Positions 37,072 through 46,468 of a stretch of 64,000 bases of DNA are shown here, one piece after another. Source of the stretch: Candidatus Pantoea varia (GTDB lineage Bacteria > Pseudomonadota > Gammaproteobacteria > Enterobacterales > Enterobacteriaceae); contig NZ_FOVG01000001.1 of assembly GCF_900115075.1 (NCBI RefSeq), positions 868,001 through 932,000 of the forward strand. The letters are read 5' to 3'. Under the pieces are notes generated by a model. That model was not told the DNA's origin and ran no database searches. It was given only the letters and a program-made list of their open reading frames with translations. The translations under genes and the position numbers were made by a program. Position 1 is the first letter of the stretch, and the number at the start of each line of letters is the position of its first letter.

Positions 37072-37099
37072 GCAACTTATTGTTATGCGTCCAGTCTAA
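37072..37099 (+). promoter_or_regulatory. Sigma-E-like promoter of yeaY
   Basis: GCAACTT (-35; consensus GGAACTT) and TCTAA (-10; consensus TCTGA), 16 bases apart, 25 bases before the yeaY start. From what is known, E. coli yeaY belongs to the sigma-E regulon. Confidence 0.65.
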
Positions 37100-37124
37100 G
37101 CCTTTACCTAACGGGAGAGCGTCT

Positions 37125-37721
37125 ATGTCGTCAATGTGTGGTAAAGGGCTTTCAGGTCTGCTGCTGACCTGTGTGCTGGCGTTAACCGGTTGTGTCTCCA
37201 TTCCTGACACGCTGCAGGGCAGTTCACCCCAGCCGCAGCAGGATCTGTTGCGGGTCATGAGCGATCCTTCGCTCTTTGTCGGGCAGGAATCACGCTTTGG
37301 CGGCAAGGTAGTGAATGTCACTAACCTGAACGGCAAAACCCGGCTTGAGATTGCGGCACAGCCGCTGGATGACAGCGCCAGACCGCGTCTGGGTGCGGCC
37401 TCGGTTGGCCGGATTTATGCCGATATCCACGGTTTTGTCGATCCGGTGGATGTGAAAAACCAGTATGTCACGGTGCTGGGTACGCTGAAGGGCGCGGAGC
37501 AGGGCAAAATTGGTGAGGCAGATTACAAATTTGCGGTTATCGATGTGCGTGGCTATCAGCGCTGGCGCCTCACTCAGCAGGTAACGGCACCGCCTCAGCC
37601 GATGGATCCCTGGATCTGGTACGGTCCGACACGTCATCGCGGCGGATACTGGGGACCTAATCCTTACTGGGGAATGGTCAACAGTGGCCCGACAGAGGTC
37701 CAGACCATTCTGACCGAGTAA
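37125..37721 (+). CDS. yeaY: Slp-family outer-membrane lipoprotein YeaY
   Basis: A 198-residue lipoprotein (E. coli YeaY 193). The signal peptide ends in a lipobox, LALTGC, with the lipidated cysteine near residue 22. Slp-family landmarks follow: [42 protein letters not shown] and [15 protein letters not shown]. The C-terminal tail is rich in Trp, Gly and Pro ([16 protein letters not shown]). The frame opens at 37080; ATG 37125 with GGGAG before it gives a proper signal peptide. Function unknown, but a sigma-E-like promoter points to an envelope-stress role. Confidence 0.92.
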   Translation: MSSMCGKGLSGLLLTCVLALTGCVSIPDTLQGSSPQPQQDLLRVMSDPSLFVGQESRFGGKVVNVTNLNGKTRLEIAAQPLDDSARPRLGAASVGRIYADIHGFVDPVDVKNQYVTVLGTLKGAEQGKIGEADYKFAVIDVRGYQRWRLTQQVTAPPQPMDPWIWYGPTRHRGGYWGPNPYWGMVNSGPTEVQTILTE

Positions 37722-37740
37722 TGTACACATGATTTAATCC

Positions 37741-37773
37741 AGCCCGGTCGCGGTGCTCGCTGCCGGGCTTTTT
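37741..37773 (+). terminator. Terminator of yeaY
   Basis: AGCCCGG and CCGGGCT pair over 15 bases; a T run follows. Confidence 0.8.
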
Positions 37774-37840
37774 ATTGGCCTGATTTCTTAGCACGAAATT
37801 TAGTGATGCACTTCGCAACCTCAACATGCCGAAACAGGCA

Positions 37841-37857
37841 AACTGGTACAATCAGTT
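37841..37857. promoter_or_regulatory. FadR operator of fadD
   Basis: AACTGGTACAATCAGTT matches 13 positions of the FadR consensus (AACTGGTCNGACCAGTT) and is nearly palindromic. It lies about 90 bases before the proposed fadD start. FadR represses fadD in E. coli through such sites. Confidence 0.75.
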
Positions 37858-37927
37858 AAAATATTGTTAACAAACCAGATTGGCTGAGGCAGCGATGGAA
37901 ATACAACATAATTATCGGGGTGGATCC

Positions 37928-39604
37928 TTGAATAAGGTTTGGCTGAAACGCTACCCGGCAGATGTGCCTGCCGAAATAAGTGCAGATCGTTACACCTCGC
38001 TGGTGGATCTGTTTGAGCAGGCTGCAAAACGCTACGCCGATCAACCCGCGTTCGTGAATATGGGTCAGAAGATGAGTTATCGCCAGCTGGAAGAGAAGAG
38101 CCGCGCTTTTGCCGCCTACCTCCAGCAGCAGCTGGGCCTGAAAGCGGGTGACCGTGTGGCCCTGATGATGCCTAACTTACTTCAGTATCCGGTGGCCCTT
38201 TTTGGTGTGCTGCGCGCGGGCATGGTAGTGGTCAATGTTAACCCGCTCTACACGCCGCGTGAGCTGAAGCATCAGCTCAATGACAGCGGTGCCAGCGCCA
38301 TCGTCATCGTCTCGAATTTTGCCCATACCCTGGAAAAGGTGGTGGCGGATACCGTGGTGCGTCACGTCATTCTGACTCGCATGGGCGATCAGCTGGCGCC
38401 GATAAAAGCGACGCTGGTTAATTTTGTCGTCAAATATGTGAAGAAACTGGTGCCTAAGTATCATCTGCCGGGTGCCATCTCTTTTCGCCAGGTACTCGAC
38501 GTGGGTGAGACGCTTAATTATCAGCGTCCGACCGTCTCAAATGACGATCTCGCCTTCCTGCAATATACCGGCGGCACCACCGGCGTGGCCAAAGGGGCGA
38601 TGCTGACCCATCGCAATATGCAGGCGAATCTGGAGCAGACCCGCGCCACCTACGGCAAAGTGCTGCGCGACGGTAAAGAGTGTGTCGTCACCGCGCTGCC
38701 GCTGTACCACATCTTCGCCTTAACGGTGAATGGTCTGCTTTTCCTGGAGCTGGGCGGTCAGAATCTGTTGATTACCAATCCACGCGATATTCCCGGCTTC
38801 GTTAAAGAGCTGGGGAAATTTCCGTTTACCGCCATCACCGGCGTGAATACGCTGTTCAATGCGCTGCTCAACGATGAGCAGTTCAATAAACTCGATTTCT
38901 CCACGCTGCGTCTCTCTGCCGGTGGCGGCATGGCGGTGCAGAAAGTGGTGGCTGAGCGCTGGGAAAAGCTGACCGGACACTATCTGCTGGAGGGCTATGG
39001 CCTGACTGAATGCTCTCCTCTGGTTTCGGTCAATCCGTATGACATCAGCTGTCATACCGGCAGTATCGGCCTGCCGGTGCCTTCTACCGATGTGCGGATT
39101 CTGGATGACGACGGCAATGAAGTGCCGCCGGGGGAGCCGGGCGAGCTCTGCATCAGCGGCCCGCAGGTGATGCTGGGCTACTGGCAGCATCCGGAAGCGA
39201 CAGCGGAAGTGCTGAAAAATGGCTGGCTCCACAGCGGTGATATTGTTACCGTTGATCAGGAAGGCTTTATTCGCATCGTTGACCGCAAAAAAGATATGAT
39301 TCTCGTCTCCGGTTTTAATGTCTATCCGAATGAAATCGAAGATGTGCTGATGCAGCACCCGAAAGTGCGTGAAGCCGCGGCGATTGGTGTGCCCAGCGAT
39401 CTTTCTGGCGAAGCAGTCAAAGTCTGCATCGTGAAAAAAGATGCATCGCTGACCAAAGAAGAAGTGCTCGACCACTGCCGCCGTCAGCTGACCGGTTACA
39501 AGGTACCAAAAATCATTGAGTTTCGTGATGAGTTACCGAAAACCAACGTCGGCAAGATCCTGCGGCGTGAGCTGCGCGACGAGGCGAAACCCGGCGCGAG
39601 CTGA
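37928..39604 (+). CDS. fadD: Long-chain fatty acyl-CoA ligase FadD
   Basis: A 558-residue membrane-associated enzyme (E. coli 561) that activates imported long-chain fatty acids to acyl-CoA. The AMP-binding motif is [27 protein letters not shown] and the FACS signature ([19 protein letters not shown], then [16 protein letters not shown]) follow; the catalytic lysine is expected in [13 protein letters not shown]. The TTG at 37928 is chosen because [13 protein letters not shown] matches the E. coli protein, which also starts at TTG, and GGGGTGG precedes it. An ATG at 37895 with GAGG upstream would add eleven residues. A FadR-type operator lies upstream and fadR itself at 45.7 kb. Confidence 0.95.
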   Translation: MNKVWLKRYPADVPAEISADRYTSLVDLFEQAAKRYADQPAFVNMGQKMSYRQLEEKSRAFAAYLQQQLGLKAGDRVALMMPNLLQYPVALFGVLRAGMVVVNVNPLYTPRELKHQLNDSGASAIVIVSNFAHTLEKVVADTVVRHVILTRMGDQLAPIKATLVNFVVKYVKKLVPKYHLPGAISFRQVLDVGETLNYQRPTVSNDDLAFLQYTGGTTGVAKGAMLTHRNMQANLEQTRATYGKVLRDGKECVVTALPLYHIFALTVNGLLFLELGGQNLLITNPRDIPGFVKELGKFPFTAITGVNTLFNALLNDEQFNKLDFSTLRLSAGGGMAVQKVVAERWEKLTGHYLLEGYGLTECSPLVSVNPYDISCHTGSIGLPVPSTDVRILDDDGNEVPPGEPGELCISGPQVMLGYWQHPEATAEVLKNGWLHSGDIVTVDQEGFIRIVDRKKDMILVSGFNVYPNEIEDVLMQHPKVREAAAIGVPSDLSGEAVKVCIVKKDASLTKEEVLDHCRRQLTGYKVPKIIEFRDELPKTNVGKILRRELRDEAKPGAS

Positions 39605-39626
39605 GTCCGGGCAGGAATTGAGGTTG

Positions 39627-39651
39627 AACGCCGGCATGTCCGGCGTTTTTA
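39627..39651 (+). terminator. Terminator of fadD
   Basis: AACGCCGG-CATGT-CCGGCGTT followed by TTTA. Confidence 0.8.
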
Positions 39652-39702
39652 TTGTTTTTAACATGGAGCGCCGCGCGTTGTTGGCTGCGGTGGAAATCAG
39701 AC

Positions 39703-40824
39703 GTGAACTATTCCCTTATCGACCAGGATGATCAACTGGCAGACGTGTGTCAGAAAGCGCGCCAGCACGCGGCGGTGGCACTGGATACCGAATTTGTCCG
39801 CACCCGCACTTACTACCCGCAGCTTGGCCTGATCCAGCTGTTCGACGATCATCAGCTGGTGCTGATTGACCCGCTGAATATCCGTGACTGGTCACCCTTT
39901 ATTGCCTTGCTGACTGACACCGGCGTCACCAAATTCCTGCATGCTGGTGGTGAAGATCTGGAAGTCTTTCTGCACCGTTTCGGCGTGCTGCCGACGCCGA
40001 TGATCGACACCCAGATTCTGGCGGCCTTCTCCGGCCAGCCGCTCTCCTGGGGCTTTGCTTCGATGGTGGCGCATTTCACCCAGGTCGAACTCGATAAAAG
40101 CGAATCACGTACCGACTGGCTGGCACGTCCTCTGACCCAGCGTCAGTGCGAGTATGCGGCGGCGGACGTTCACTATCTGCTGCCGATTGCCCGTCAGCTG
40201 ATGATTAACGCGGAAGAGGCTGGCAACATGGCGGCGGCACTCAGTGAGTGCGATAACCTGTGTCAGCGTCGTCTGGATAGCCTGTCGCCGGAGGAAGCCT
40301 GGCGTGATATCACCAATGCCTGGCAACTGCGTCCGCGTCAGCTGGCGGCACTGCAGCGACTGGCGTCCTGGCGTCTGAAGCTGGCGCGTGAAAAGGATAT
40401 GGCGGTGAACTTTGTGGTGCGCGAAGAGCACCTGTGGAAAGTGGCGCGCTTTATGCCGGGTTCTCTGGGTGAACTGGATCATCTGGGGCTGTCAGGCCAC
40501 GAAATTCGTTTCCACGGTAAAACGCTGGTGGCGCTGGTGGCCGAAGCAGAGGCGCTGGATGAGAGTGAACTGCCGGCTCCGCTGGGCAATCTGATCGACC
40601 ATCCGCACTATAAGCAGGTGTTCAAGGCGATGAAAGCGCTGGTGCAGCAGGTCAGCGAGCAGAGTGGGTTCAGTCAGGAGTTACTGGCGTCACGACGTCA
40701 GATTAATCAGGTATTAAGCCAGCACTGGGGCCTGAAGCCACAGGGACGTCAGCCGGAGTTACTCACCGGATGGCGGGGCGAACTGCTGAAACCCGGCATT
40801 GAGGAAATTCTGGCGGGTTGTTAG
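39703..40824 (+). CDS. rnd: Ribonuclease D
   Basis: A 373-residue 3'-5' exoribonuclease (E. coli 375) that trims tRNA precursors and other small RNAs. The DEDDy catalytic residues lie in LDTEFVRTRTYYPQ, HAGGEDLEVFLH and CEYAAADVHYLLPI. Two HRDC-like helical domains fill the C-terminal half (AWQLRPRQLAALQRLASWR and ASRRQINQVLSQHWGLKPQ). The open frame begins at 39652, but GTG 39703 gives the conserved N-terminus NYSLI; E. coli rnd likewise starts at a rare codon. T-rich sequence (39646-39660) lies upstream, recalling the U-rich leader of E. coli rnd. Confidence 0.94.
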   Translation: MNYSLIDQDDQLADVCQKARQHAAVALDTEFVRTRTYYPQLGLIQLFDDHQLVLIDPLNIRDWSPFIALLTDTGVTKFLHAGGEDLEVFLHRFGVLPTPMIDTQILAAFSGQPLSWGFASMVAHFTQVELDKSESRTDWLARPLTQRQCEYAAADVHYLLPIARQLMINAEEAGNMAAALSECDNLCQRRLDSLSPEEAWRDITNAWQLRPRQLAALQRLASWRLKLAREKDMAVNFVVREEHLWKVARFMPGSLGELDHLGLSGHEIRFHGKTLVALVAEAEALDESELPAPLGNLIDHPHYKQVFKAMKALVQQVSEQSGFSQELLASRRQINQVLSQHWGLKPQGRQPELLTGWRGELLKPGIEEILAGC

Positions 40825-40831
40825 CCGGTTA

Positions 40832-40861
40832 AATTTCCCCTGCCAGAGCGCAGGGGAAATT
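40832..40861. terminator. Perfect 12-bp hairpin between convergent rnd and minE
   Basis: AATTTCCCCTGC and its exact complement enclose a six-base loop, between the two stop codons. The AATT ends give short T stretches on either strand, so it may end both transcripts. Confidence 0.65.
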
Positions 40862-40877
40862 CAGGAAACGGTCAGCG

Positions 40878-41147
40878 TCATTTAGTCACTTCATCCGTTT
40901 CCGGCAGCGTCACGTTCAGCTCCAGAATCGAGATGTCATCACCTTTCTGATCGAGCTGAACCGTCACCATTTCTGGATCGATCTTCACATATCTGCAAAT
41001 CACTTCCAGAATGTCGCGCTTAAGTTGCGGAAGATAGTGGGGCTCACTGTCGCCCCTTCTCCGTTCTGCCACGATAATCTGCAGCCGTTCCTTGGCTATG
41101 TTGGCAGTGTTCTTCTTCCGGGATAAAAAGAAATCAAGTAATGCCAT
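40878..41147 (-). CDS. minE: Cell division topological specificity factor MinE
   Basis: An 89-residue protein (E. coli 88) that drives pole-to-pole oscillation of MinD. The N-terminal amphipathic segment [12 protein letters not shown] binds membrane; [18 protein letters not shown] is the MinD-contacting helix; the C-terminal half ([20 protein letters not shown]) is the topological domain. It is the last gene of minCDE, three bases after minD. Confidence 0.96.
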   Translation of the reverse strand: MALLDFFLSRKKNTANIAKERLQIIVAERRRGDSEPHYLPQLKRDILEVICRYVKIDPEMVTVQLDQKGDDISILELNVTLPETDEVTK

Positions 41148-41150
41148 GGT

Positions 41151-41963
41151 TTATCCCCCGAACAGGCGTTTCAGGAAACCCTTCTTCTCTTCTTCGATAA
41201 AGCGGAAGGGGCGTACTTCACCGAGCAACCGTTCAACGGTATCGGCATAGGCTTTGCCAGCATCAGATTCGCCGTCAAGAATCACCGGTTCACCCTGGTT
41301 AGAGGCACGTAACACCGATTGATCTTCAGGGATCACGCCGACCAGAGGAATGCGCAGGATTTCCAGCACATCTTCCATGCTCAGCATATCGCCACGGTTC
41401 ACCCGGCCAGGGTTATAACGGGTCAGCAGCAGATGCTCCTTCACCGGGTCCTGACTGTTTTCAGCACGACGGGATTTGGATGAGATGATGCCAAGGATGC
41501 GGTCGGAGTCACGGACAGAAGAGACTTCCGGGTTGGTGGTGATAATGGCTTCATCGGCAAAATAGAGCGCCATCAGTGCGCCAGTTTCAATCCCTGCCGG
41601 TGAGTCGCAGACGATGAAATCAAACTCCATCGCCGCTAAATCGTTCAGAACTTTTTCAACACCTTCACGGGTCAGCGCATCTTTATCACGGGTCTGCGAC
41701 GCAGGCAGGATATAGAGCAGTTCGGTGCGTTTGTCGCGAATCAGCGCCTGGTTCAGTGTGGCATCGCCCTGGATAACGTTGACGAAGTCGTAGACCACAC
41801 GGCGTTCACAGCCCATGATCAAATCCAGGTTACGCAGACCGATATCAAAGTCGATGACAACCGTCTTTTTGCCTTTCTGCGCTAAACCGGTGGCGATGGC
41901 CGCGCTTGACGTGGTCTTACCAACGCCCCCTTTACCGGATGTAACTACAATAATGCGTGCCAT
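41151..41963 (-). CDS. minD: Septum-site ATPase MinD
   Basis: A 270-residue ParA-family ATPase, same length as in E. coli, which binds the membrane as an ATP dimer and recruits MinC. The deviant Walker A is GKGGVGKTT near the N-terminus; VIDFDIGLRNLD and VCDSPAGIETGA are the other nucleotide motifs. The C-terminal amphipathic helix (EEEKKGFLKRLFGG) is the membrane-targeting sequence. The frame opens at 41984, but ATG 41963 (MARIIVVTSGKGG) is the family start. Confidence 0.97.
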   Translation of the reverse strand: MARIIVVTSGKGGVGKTTSSAAIATGLAQKGKKTVVIDFDIGLRNLDLIMGCERRVVYDFVNVIQGDATLNQALIRDKRTELLYILPASQTRDKDALTREGVEKVLNDLAAMEFDFIVCDSPAGIETGALMALYFADEAIITTNPEVSSVRDSDRILGIISSKSRRAENSQDPVKEHLLLTRYNPGRVNRGDMLSMEDVLEILRIPLVGVIPEDQSVLRASNQGEPVILDGESDAGKAYADTVERLLGEVRPFRFIEEEKKGFLKRLFGG

Positions 41964-41996
41964 AAATGTTGATTTCCTTAACAAAAGAAAAGGGGC

Positions 41997-42710
41997 CTAA
42001 TTAAGTGTCTGGATAGTCAGCGCGCCATCCTGCAGGCACAGGCGCGCAGCTTTACCAAAAAATTCTTGCGGGATCTGATCCATGATCCAGTACTCTCCGG
42101 CAATCGAGACCAGCTCGGCAGCCAGGTTGGTACAAAAAATCTGGCAGTTCTGGTCACCGCTGGCACCTGCCAGTGCGCGACCACGCATCATGCCGTAAAT
42201 ATGAATGTTGCCATCGGCGACCAGTTCGGCGCCGGCGCTTACGCTGCTGGTGATAATCAAATCAGCGTCACGCGCATAAATCTGCTGGCCTGAGCGCACC
42301 GGTGTGTTCACGATGCGGGTTTTCGTTGCCACCGTCTCGGTTACAACCGGCTGCGGTTCAGGTAGGGGAGCCGGCTGCGGCGCTTCAGCGCGCGGCCTGG
42401 CCTCTTTACCTTCTGCCAGTACCGGCAGGCCTGCACGGGAGATCATGCGTTTCAGTGCTTCGTTTTTGCAGCCGCTCACGCCGACGATGTGTAAACCGGT
42501 GGCGAGAATCGCCTGCTGCATCTGTTTCCAGTTAACATCGGCACTCAATGTGGCGACGTTAAGTACAACCGGGGCGTTTTTCAGGAAATCCGGAGCCTGG
42601 TCAATCTTGTCCTGGAGTGCCTTGCGAATCACCGCAGGGTCATGGTGATGCAAATGGACGACAGACAGGGTGAAACTGCTACCTTTGAATTCGATTGGCG
42701 TTTGCGACAT
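41997..42710 (-). CDS. minC: Septum-site-determining protein MinC
   Basis: A 237-residue FtsZ inhibitor (E. coli 231). The N-terminal domain (about residues 1-105) contacts FtsZ; a Pro/Ala/Glu linker ([16 protein letters not shown]) joins it to the C-terminal beta-helix domain, with [23 protein letters not shown] and [16 protein letters not shown], which binds MinD. It is the first gene of minCDE and diverges from ycgL. Confidence 0.96.
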   Translation of the reverse strand: MSQTPIEFKGSSFTLSVVHLHHHDPAVIRKALQDKIDQAPDFLKNAPVVLNVATLSADVNWKQMQQAILATGLHIVGVSGCKNEALKRMISRAGLPVLAEGKEARPRAEAPQPAPLPEPQPVVTETVATKTRIVNTPVRSGQQIYARDADLIITSSVSAGAELVADGNIHIYGMMRGRALAGASGDQNCQIFCTNLAAELVSIAGEYWIMDQIPQEFFGKAARLCLQDGALTIQTLN

Positions 42711-42865
42711 CTGTCCCGACTCAGTCCTGTTTTCACTACCGTTAGCAAGGCGATGATAAAATCATCACTGAAGCGCTAACGGTGAATATTCGAAGTTCTG
42801 CAAGCATGTTATAGTTACCGCTATATTCAGACAAGCCTCAACGCCGGTTAATTCGAGTAAAAAAT

Positions 42866-43141
42866 ATGTTTTGTGTGATCTACAGAAGCCCGTTACGTGA
42901 CCAGACTTATCTCTATGTTGAAAAAAAGGACGATTTTTCGCGCGTTCCGGAAGAATTGCTCAAAGGTTTTGGCAAGCCGCAGCTGGCGATGGTGCTAAAG
43001 CTGGCGGGCCGCGACAGGCTGGCTAACGCGGATATCAATAAAGTGAAGCAGGGATTGAGTGAGCAGGGCTATTATTTACAGCTTCCGCCACCCATTGAAA
43101 GTCTGCTAAAAATTCATTTAGAGACCGATAAAAAAGTTTAA
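42866..43141 (+). CDS. ycgL: YcgL-domain protein
   Basis: A 91-residue cytoplasmic protein matching the YcgL family: [28 protein letters not shown] at the start, the GKPQLAMVL strand and [11 protein letters not shown] near the end. Its function is unknown; it regularly neighbours minCDE and sometimes rnd, as here. The ATG is preceded by only a weak GAG ribosome site. It diverges from minC over about 155 bases. Confidence 0.92.
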   Translation: MFCVIYRSPLRDQTYLYVEKKDDFSRVPEELLKGFGKPQLAMVLKLAGRDRLANADINKVKQGLSEQGYYLQLPPPIESLLKIHLETDKKV

Positions 43142-43457
43142 CTCGGATTCTTCTGTAAATATAAATCCTGTCGGTGCGATCCTGGCAGGATAATATAGCT
43201 CTGAAGCGGCGCAAAATTAACGGTGCAGCTTATCTGTTTCACTCCTTACTAAATTCCCTGCGCATTTTTTTCCTCCGATTTGTACGATTATTCAGCACTC
43301 CGACGCCTTCATTTACGCTTTTTGACAAATTCCGCACCCTGGACCGTTAAAAGGATCTTATTATCACGCCATGAGGTTGGCATTTCGATCAACGTATAGG
43401 CAAACATCAACCCGCCAGCAGCGCTGGCATCACACCTAACCTGAACAGGGGATGAGC
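43142..43457 (+). other. Intergenic region between ycgL and ycgM
   Basis: About 315 bases with no supported gene. It includes T-rich stretches around 43265-43325 and an ATCCTG/CAGGAT pair at 43167-43193 that could be the ycgL transcript end. Confidence 0.4.
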
Positions 43458-44117
43458 ATGTATCAGCATCGTAACTGGCAAGGCGCCTTGTTAGATTTTC
43501 CGGTCAGCAAAGTGGTTTGTGTCGGCAGTAATTATGCAAAACATATCAAAGAGATGGGCAGCGCAACACCGACCGAACCGGTGATCTTCATCAAGCCGGA
43601 GACGTCGTTGTGTGATTTACGTCAGCCGCTCTCGATTCCCGACGCCTTTGGTGAAGTCCATCACGAAGTGGAACTGGCGGTGCTGATTGGCGCGACCCTG
43701 AAGCAGGCGACTGAAGAACACGTGGCTAAGGCGATTGCAGGCTATGGCGTAGCGCTCGATCTGACGTTACGTGACCTGCAGTCCAGGCTGAAAAAAGCGG
43801 GCCAGCCGTGGGAGAAATCCAAGGGCTTTGATAACGCCTGTCCTCTCTCCGGTTTTATCCCGGTATCGGACTTCAGTGGCAACCCGCAGAATGTCGAACT
43901 GAAGCTGGTGGTGAATGGTGAAGTGCGTCAGCACGGTAATACCGAGGACATGATTCATAAAATCCTGCCGCTGATTGCCCACATGAGCCACTACTTTACC
44001 CTGCGCGCTGGCGATGTGATTCTGACCGGTACCCCAGAAGGGGTTGGCCCGATGCGCTCGGGTGACCAGCTGGAAGTCTCCCTGGCGGGCCACGGCATCA
44101 GCACGCGCGTACTCTAA
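43458..44117 (+). CDS. ycgM: Fumarylacetoacetate hydrolase-family protein YcgM
   Basis: A 219-residue enzyme, same length as E. coli YcgM. FAH-fold motifs are CVGSNYAKHIKEMGS, PVIFIKPETSLCD, EVHHEVELAVLIG (metal-binding Glu pair), GYGVALDLTLRD and GDVILTGTPEGVGPM. The family includes acylpyruvate hydrolases and oxaloacetate decarboxylases; YcgM is usually called an acylpyruvase-like protein. Two ATGs two codons apart are available; the second (43458) has AGGGG six bases before it and matches MYQHRNWQGALLD. Confidence 0.93.
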   Translation: MYQHRNWQGALLDFPVSKVVCVGSNYAKHIKEMGSATPTEPVIFIKPETSLCDLRQPLSIPDAFGEVHHEVELAVLIGATLKQATEEHVAKAIAGYGVALDLTLRDLQSRLKKAGQPWEKSKGFDNACPLSGFIPVSDFSGNPQNVELKLVVNGEVRQHGNTEDMIHKILPLIAHMSHYFTLRAGDVILTGTPEGVGPMRSGDQLEVSLAGHGISTRVL

Positions 44118-44182
44118 AAACTTGCATCACCGCAGCATAGGCTTTATAAGGTGCGGTTTAGGCACAACCCGGATAAATCATC

Positions 44183-44629
44183 ATGACTGACACCCCTTTC
44201 TGGCAACAAAAACGCCTGGCACAAATGAGCGATGAGGAATGGGAATCCTTGTGTGATGGTTGTGGACAGTGCTGCCTGAACAAGTTGCAGGATGCCGACA
44301 CCGATGAGATTTATTTCACCAATGTCGCCTGCGATCAGCTCAATATTAAAACCTGCCAGTGCCGTAACTATGAGCGCCGCTTCGAACTGGAAGAGGATTG
44401 CATCAAGTTAACGCGTGAAAATCTGACCACCTTTAACTGGCTGCCGCGCACCTGCGCCTACCGGCTGCTGGGTGAGGGCAAAGATTTACCCGCGTGGCAT
44501 CCGCTGCGGGCCGGTTCGAAAACCGCGATGCACGCGCAGCGTATTTCGGTACGTTATATTGCGGTGCGGGAGAGTGAAGTGCGGGACTGGGAAGATCACA
44601 TCATCGATCGTCCCGATCGCAACGGCTAA
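44183..44629 (+). CDS. ycgN: UPF0260 cysteine-cluster protein YcgN
   Basis: A 148-residue protein (E. coli YcgN 153) with the CxxCxxCC pattern [14 protein letters not shown] near residue 24 and further cysteines in [26 protein letters not shown] and PRTCAYRLL. This cysteine set is typical of putative zinc- or iron-sulfur-binding YkgJ-type proteins. Function unknown. It follows ycgM by 65 bases in the same direction; the pair may form one transcript ending at the hairpin at 44657. Confidence 0.9.
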   Translation: MTDTPFWQQKRLAQMSDEEWESLCDGCGQCCLNKLQDADTDEIYFTNVACDQLNIKTCQCRNYERRFELEEDCIKLTRENLTTFNWLPRTCAYRLLGEGKDLPAWHPLRAGSKTAMHAQRISVRYIAVRESEVRDWEDHIIDRPDRNG

Positions 44630-44656
44630 GCGCCGTGTTGCATCAACCCGAATAGC

Positions 44657-44684
44657 AAAAAGGCTGCCACTGGCAGCCTTTTTT
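44657..44684. terminator. Bidirectional terminator between ycgN and dsbB
   Basis: AGGCTGCC-ACT-GGCAGCCT with A and T tracts on either side. Confidence 0.88.
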
Positions 44685-44698
44685 GATCTCAGCTGATT

Positions 44699-45229
44699 TT
44701 AGCGACCAAAGAGATCGCGGCGTTTCGGTTTCAGCGGCTGGGCAATCAGCACCAGCGCCGCGACCAGCAGATAACCGGCGAACACCACAATCATCCACTG
44801 CGGCATGCTGAGCGTCAGGAACGTCCAGCTGCGCTCTGCACAGTCACCGCTGGCAAGAAATACCGACGGCAGCCACTTATCCAGCGGCAATCCGCTAGGG
44901 AAGCGGGCAGCAAAATCACAGGTGGTGAAGGGGTTAGGGTGCAGCTGAATCATCGTATGTTCATAAGAGAGACGCAGACCCTCCCAGGCACTGTAGATCC
45001 ACAACGCCAGCGCCGCCAGACGCAACGGCGATTTCGGCGCAATCGCACCCACCAGGCCTGCACCCAGCACACCAAACAGCGCATTGCGCTCATAAATACA
45101 CATCACGCAGGGCTTCAGGCCCATTACATGCTGAAAAAAGAGTGCGGTTAATTCCAGTGCAAGCGCCGTCAGTGCCAGTAATAACCAGGCTCCGCGTCCC
45201 CGTGAACATTGATTCAGATATCGCAACAT
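44699..45229 (-). CDS. dsbB: Disulfide bond formation protein DsbB
   Basis: A 176-residue inner-membrane quinone reductase, same length as E. coli. Four helices flank two periplasmic loops with the redox cysteines: C41 and C44 in PCVMCIYER, and a second pair in [10 protein letters not shown] and SGDCAERSW. It reoxidises DsbA and passes electrons to quinone; Arg48 of the quinone site is present. Residue 49 is Asn rather than the nonessential Cys of E. coli. The frame opens at 45316, but ATG 45229 gives [15 protein letters not shown]. Confidence 0.96.
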   Translation of the reverse strand: MLRYLNQCSRGRGAWLLLALTALALELTALFFQHVMGLKPCVMCIYERNALFGVLGAGLVGAIAPKSPLRLAALALWIYSAWEGLRLSYEHTMIQLHPNPFTTCDFAARFPSGLPLDKWLPSVFLASGDCAERSWTFLTLSMPQWMIVVFAGYLLVAALVLIAQPLKPKRRDLFGR

Positions 45230-45689
45230 ATTGCATTCCCTGTAAACATTAATGCCACGCAGTGTAAACCAAAAGCGTTTACAAACCAGCCAGGGACGGG
45301 GAAAAATCGTGTGCAAACATGACCTGATTCTGATCCAGAGCAGGTTAAATGAGGATAAACAGGTGATGTCCGTTCAGCAAACAGAGCGGACAGCAAGGCG
45401 GGTGACCAGGCAGGCTGCTATCGGCAGCAAGCGAAACGGCAGATGCAGGCTATCCGGTGCCGGCATCCCGCGCTTTCAGGACGACATTTACGGCTCTGGC
45501 ACACGCATCGTTTCAGCACGGAAAATCGTATCAAATGACTCTCTTCTTAAAGCAGCAAAAATAACGGTCAGCCATTCTGAAATATGCGCCCGCGCCCGGT
45601 TTTAATAGTTATGCAGGCTATATCCGCTATAGGGCGTCTGGTATGATGAGTCCTCATCATGATTAGAAAAGCAACGAGAACACATTGCT
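45230..45689. other. dsbB-fadR intergenic region, nhaB absent
   Basis: About 460 bases. E. coli has the Na+/H+ antiporter gene nhaB between dsbB and fadR; no trace of a 500-codon membrane protein is present. The only signals are the fadR promoter and palindrome near 45640. Confidence 0.7.
45642..45660 (+). promoter_or_regulatory. fadR promoter -10 within a palindrome
   Basis: An extended -10 (TGGTATGAT, with TATGAT at 45642-45647) overlaps a perfect palindrome, ATGATGAG-TC-CTCATCAT (45643-45660). The palindrome would cover the -10 and transcription start, 30 bases before the fadR ATG. Confidence 0.55.
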
Positions 45690-46409
45690 ATGGTTATAAA
45701 GGCTCAGAGTCCAGCGGGATTTGCTGAAGAGTATATTATTGAAAGCATCTGGAACAGTCGCTTTCCACCTGGATCGATTCTTCCTGCTGAGCGTGAGCTT
45801 TCTGAATTGATTGGGGTGACGCGCACCACCTTGCGTGAAGTGCTGCAGCGCCTGGCGCGCGATGGCTGGCTAACGATTCAGCACGGCAAACCGACGCGGG
45901 TGAATGATTTCTGGGAGACGTCTGGCCTCAATATTCTGGAAACGCTGGCCCGTCTCGATCACGACAGCGTTCCGGTGCTGATCGATAACCTGCTGTCAGT
46001 CCGCAGTAATATTTCATCGATCTTTATCAGCCGTGCGCTGCGCCATCATCCGGACAAAGCGCGTGAAGTGCTGGAGACGGTAAGTGCCGCAGCCGATCAG
46101 GCGGATGCCTATACCGAACTCGACTACCGGGTATTCCGTGGTCTGGCGTTTGCATCGGGTAATCCGATTTACGGTCTGATCCTGAATGGCCTGAAAGGGC
46201 TTTATACCCGCGTTGGCCGTCACTACTTCTCTAATCCGGAAGCCCGTCAGGTCGCGCGCGATTTCTATCTCAAACTGCTGGCGTTGTGCGACAAAGAACC
46301 AGGACAGGATGAGATCGTGGACGTGGTGCGCAACTATGGCCGCCGCAGCGGTGAAATCTGGCACAGCATGCAGAAGAATCTGCCCGAAGACCTCGGCAAC
46401 AAGCGCTAA
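45690..46409 (+). CDS. fadR: Fatty acid metabolism regulator FadR
   Basis: A 239-residue GntR-family regulator, same length as E. coli FadR. The winged helix-turn-helix (about residues 10-75) has [36 protein letters not shown], identical in layout to the DNA-reading helices of FadR. The C-terminal all-helical domain binds long-chain acyl-CoA, which releases FadR from DNA. It represses fad genes and activates fabA/fabB. A target, fadD, with a matching operator lies in this window. A strong terminator follows. Confidence 0.96.
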   Translation: MVIKAQSPAGFAEEYIIESIWNSRFPPGSILPAERELSELIGVTRTTLREVLQRLARDGWLTIQHGKPTRVNDFWETSGLNILETLARLDHDSVPVLIDNLLSVRSNISSIFISRALRHHPDKAREVLETVSAAADQADAYTELDYRVFRGLAFASGNPIYGLILNGLKGLYTRVGRHYFSNPEARQVARDFYLKLLALCDKEPGQDEIVDVVRNYGRRSGEIWHSMQKNLPEDLGNKR

Positions 46410-46438
46410 AAAAAACCGGACATCGCGTCCGGTTTTTT
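46408..46438. terminator. Bidirectional terminator between fadR and ycgB
   Basis: ACCGGAC-ATCGC-GTCCGGT with a run of A before and T after; suited to both convergent genes. Confidence 0.88.
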
Positions 46439-46468
46439 GCTTCTAACCCGTCACCATCAGATGATGCC

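Noticed and set aside
45252-45605. 117-codon plus-strand ORF between dsbB and fadR
   Set aside because: It overlaps the dsbB start region, has no ribosome site, an unnatural residue mix and no resemblance to any protein I know; the region fits the fadR promoter better.
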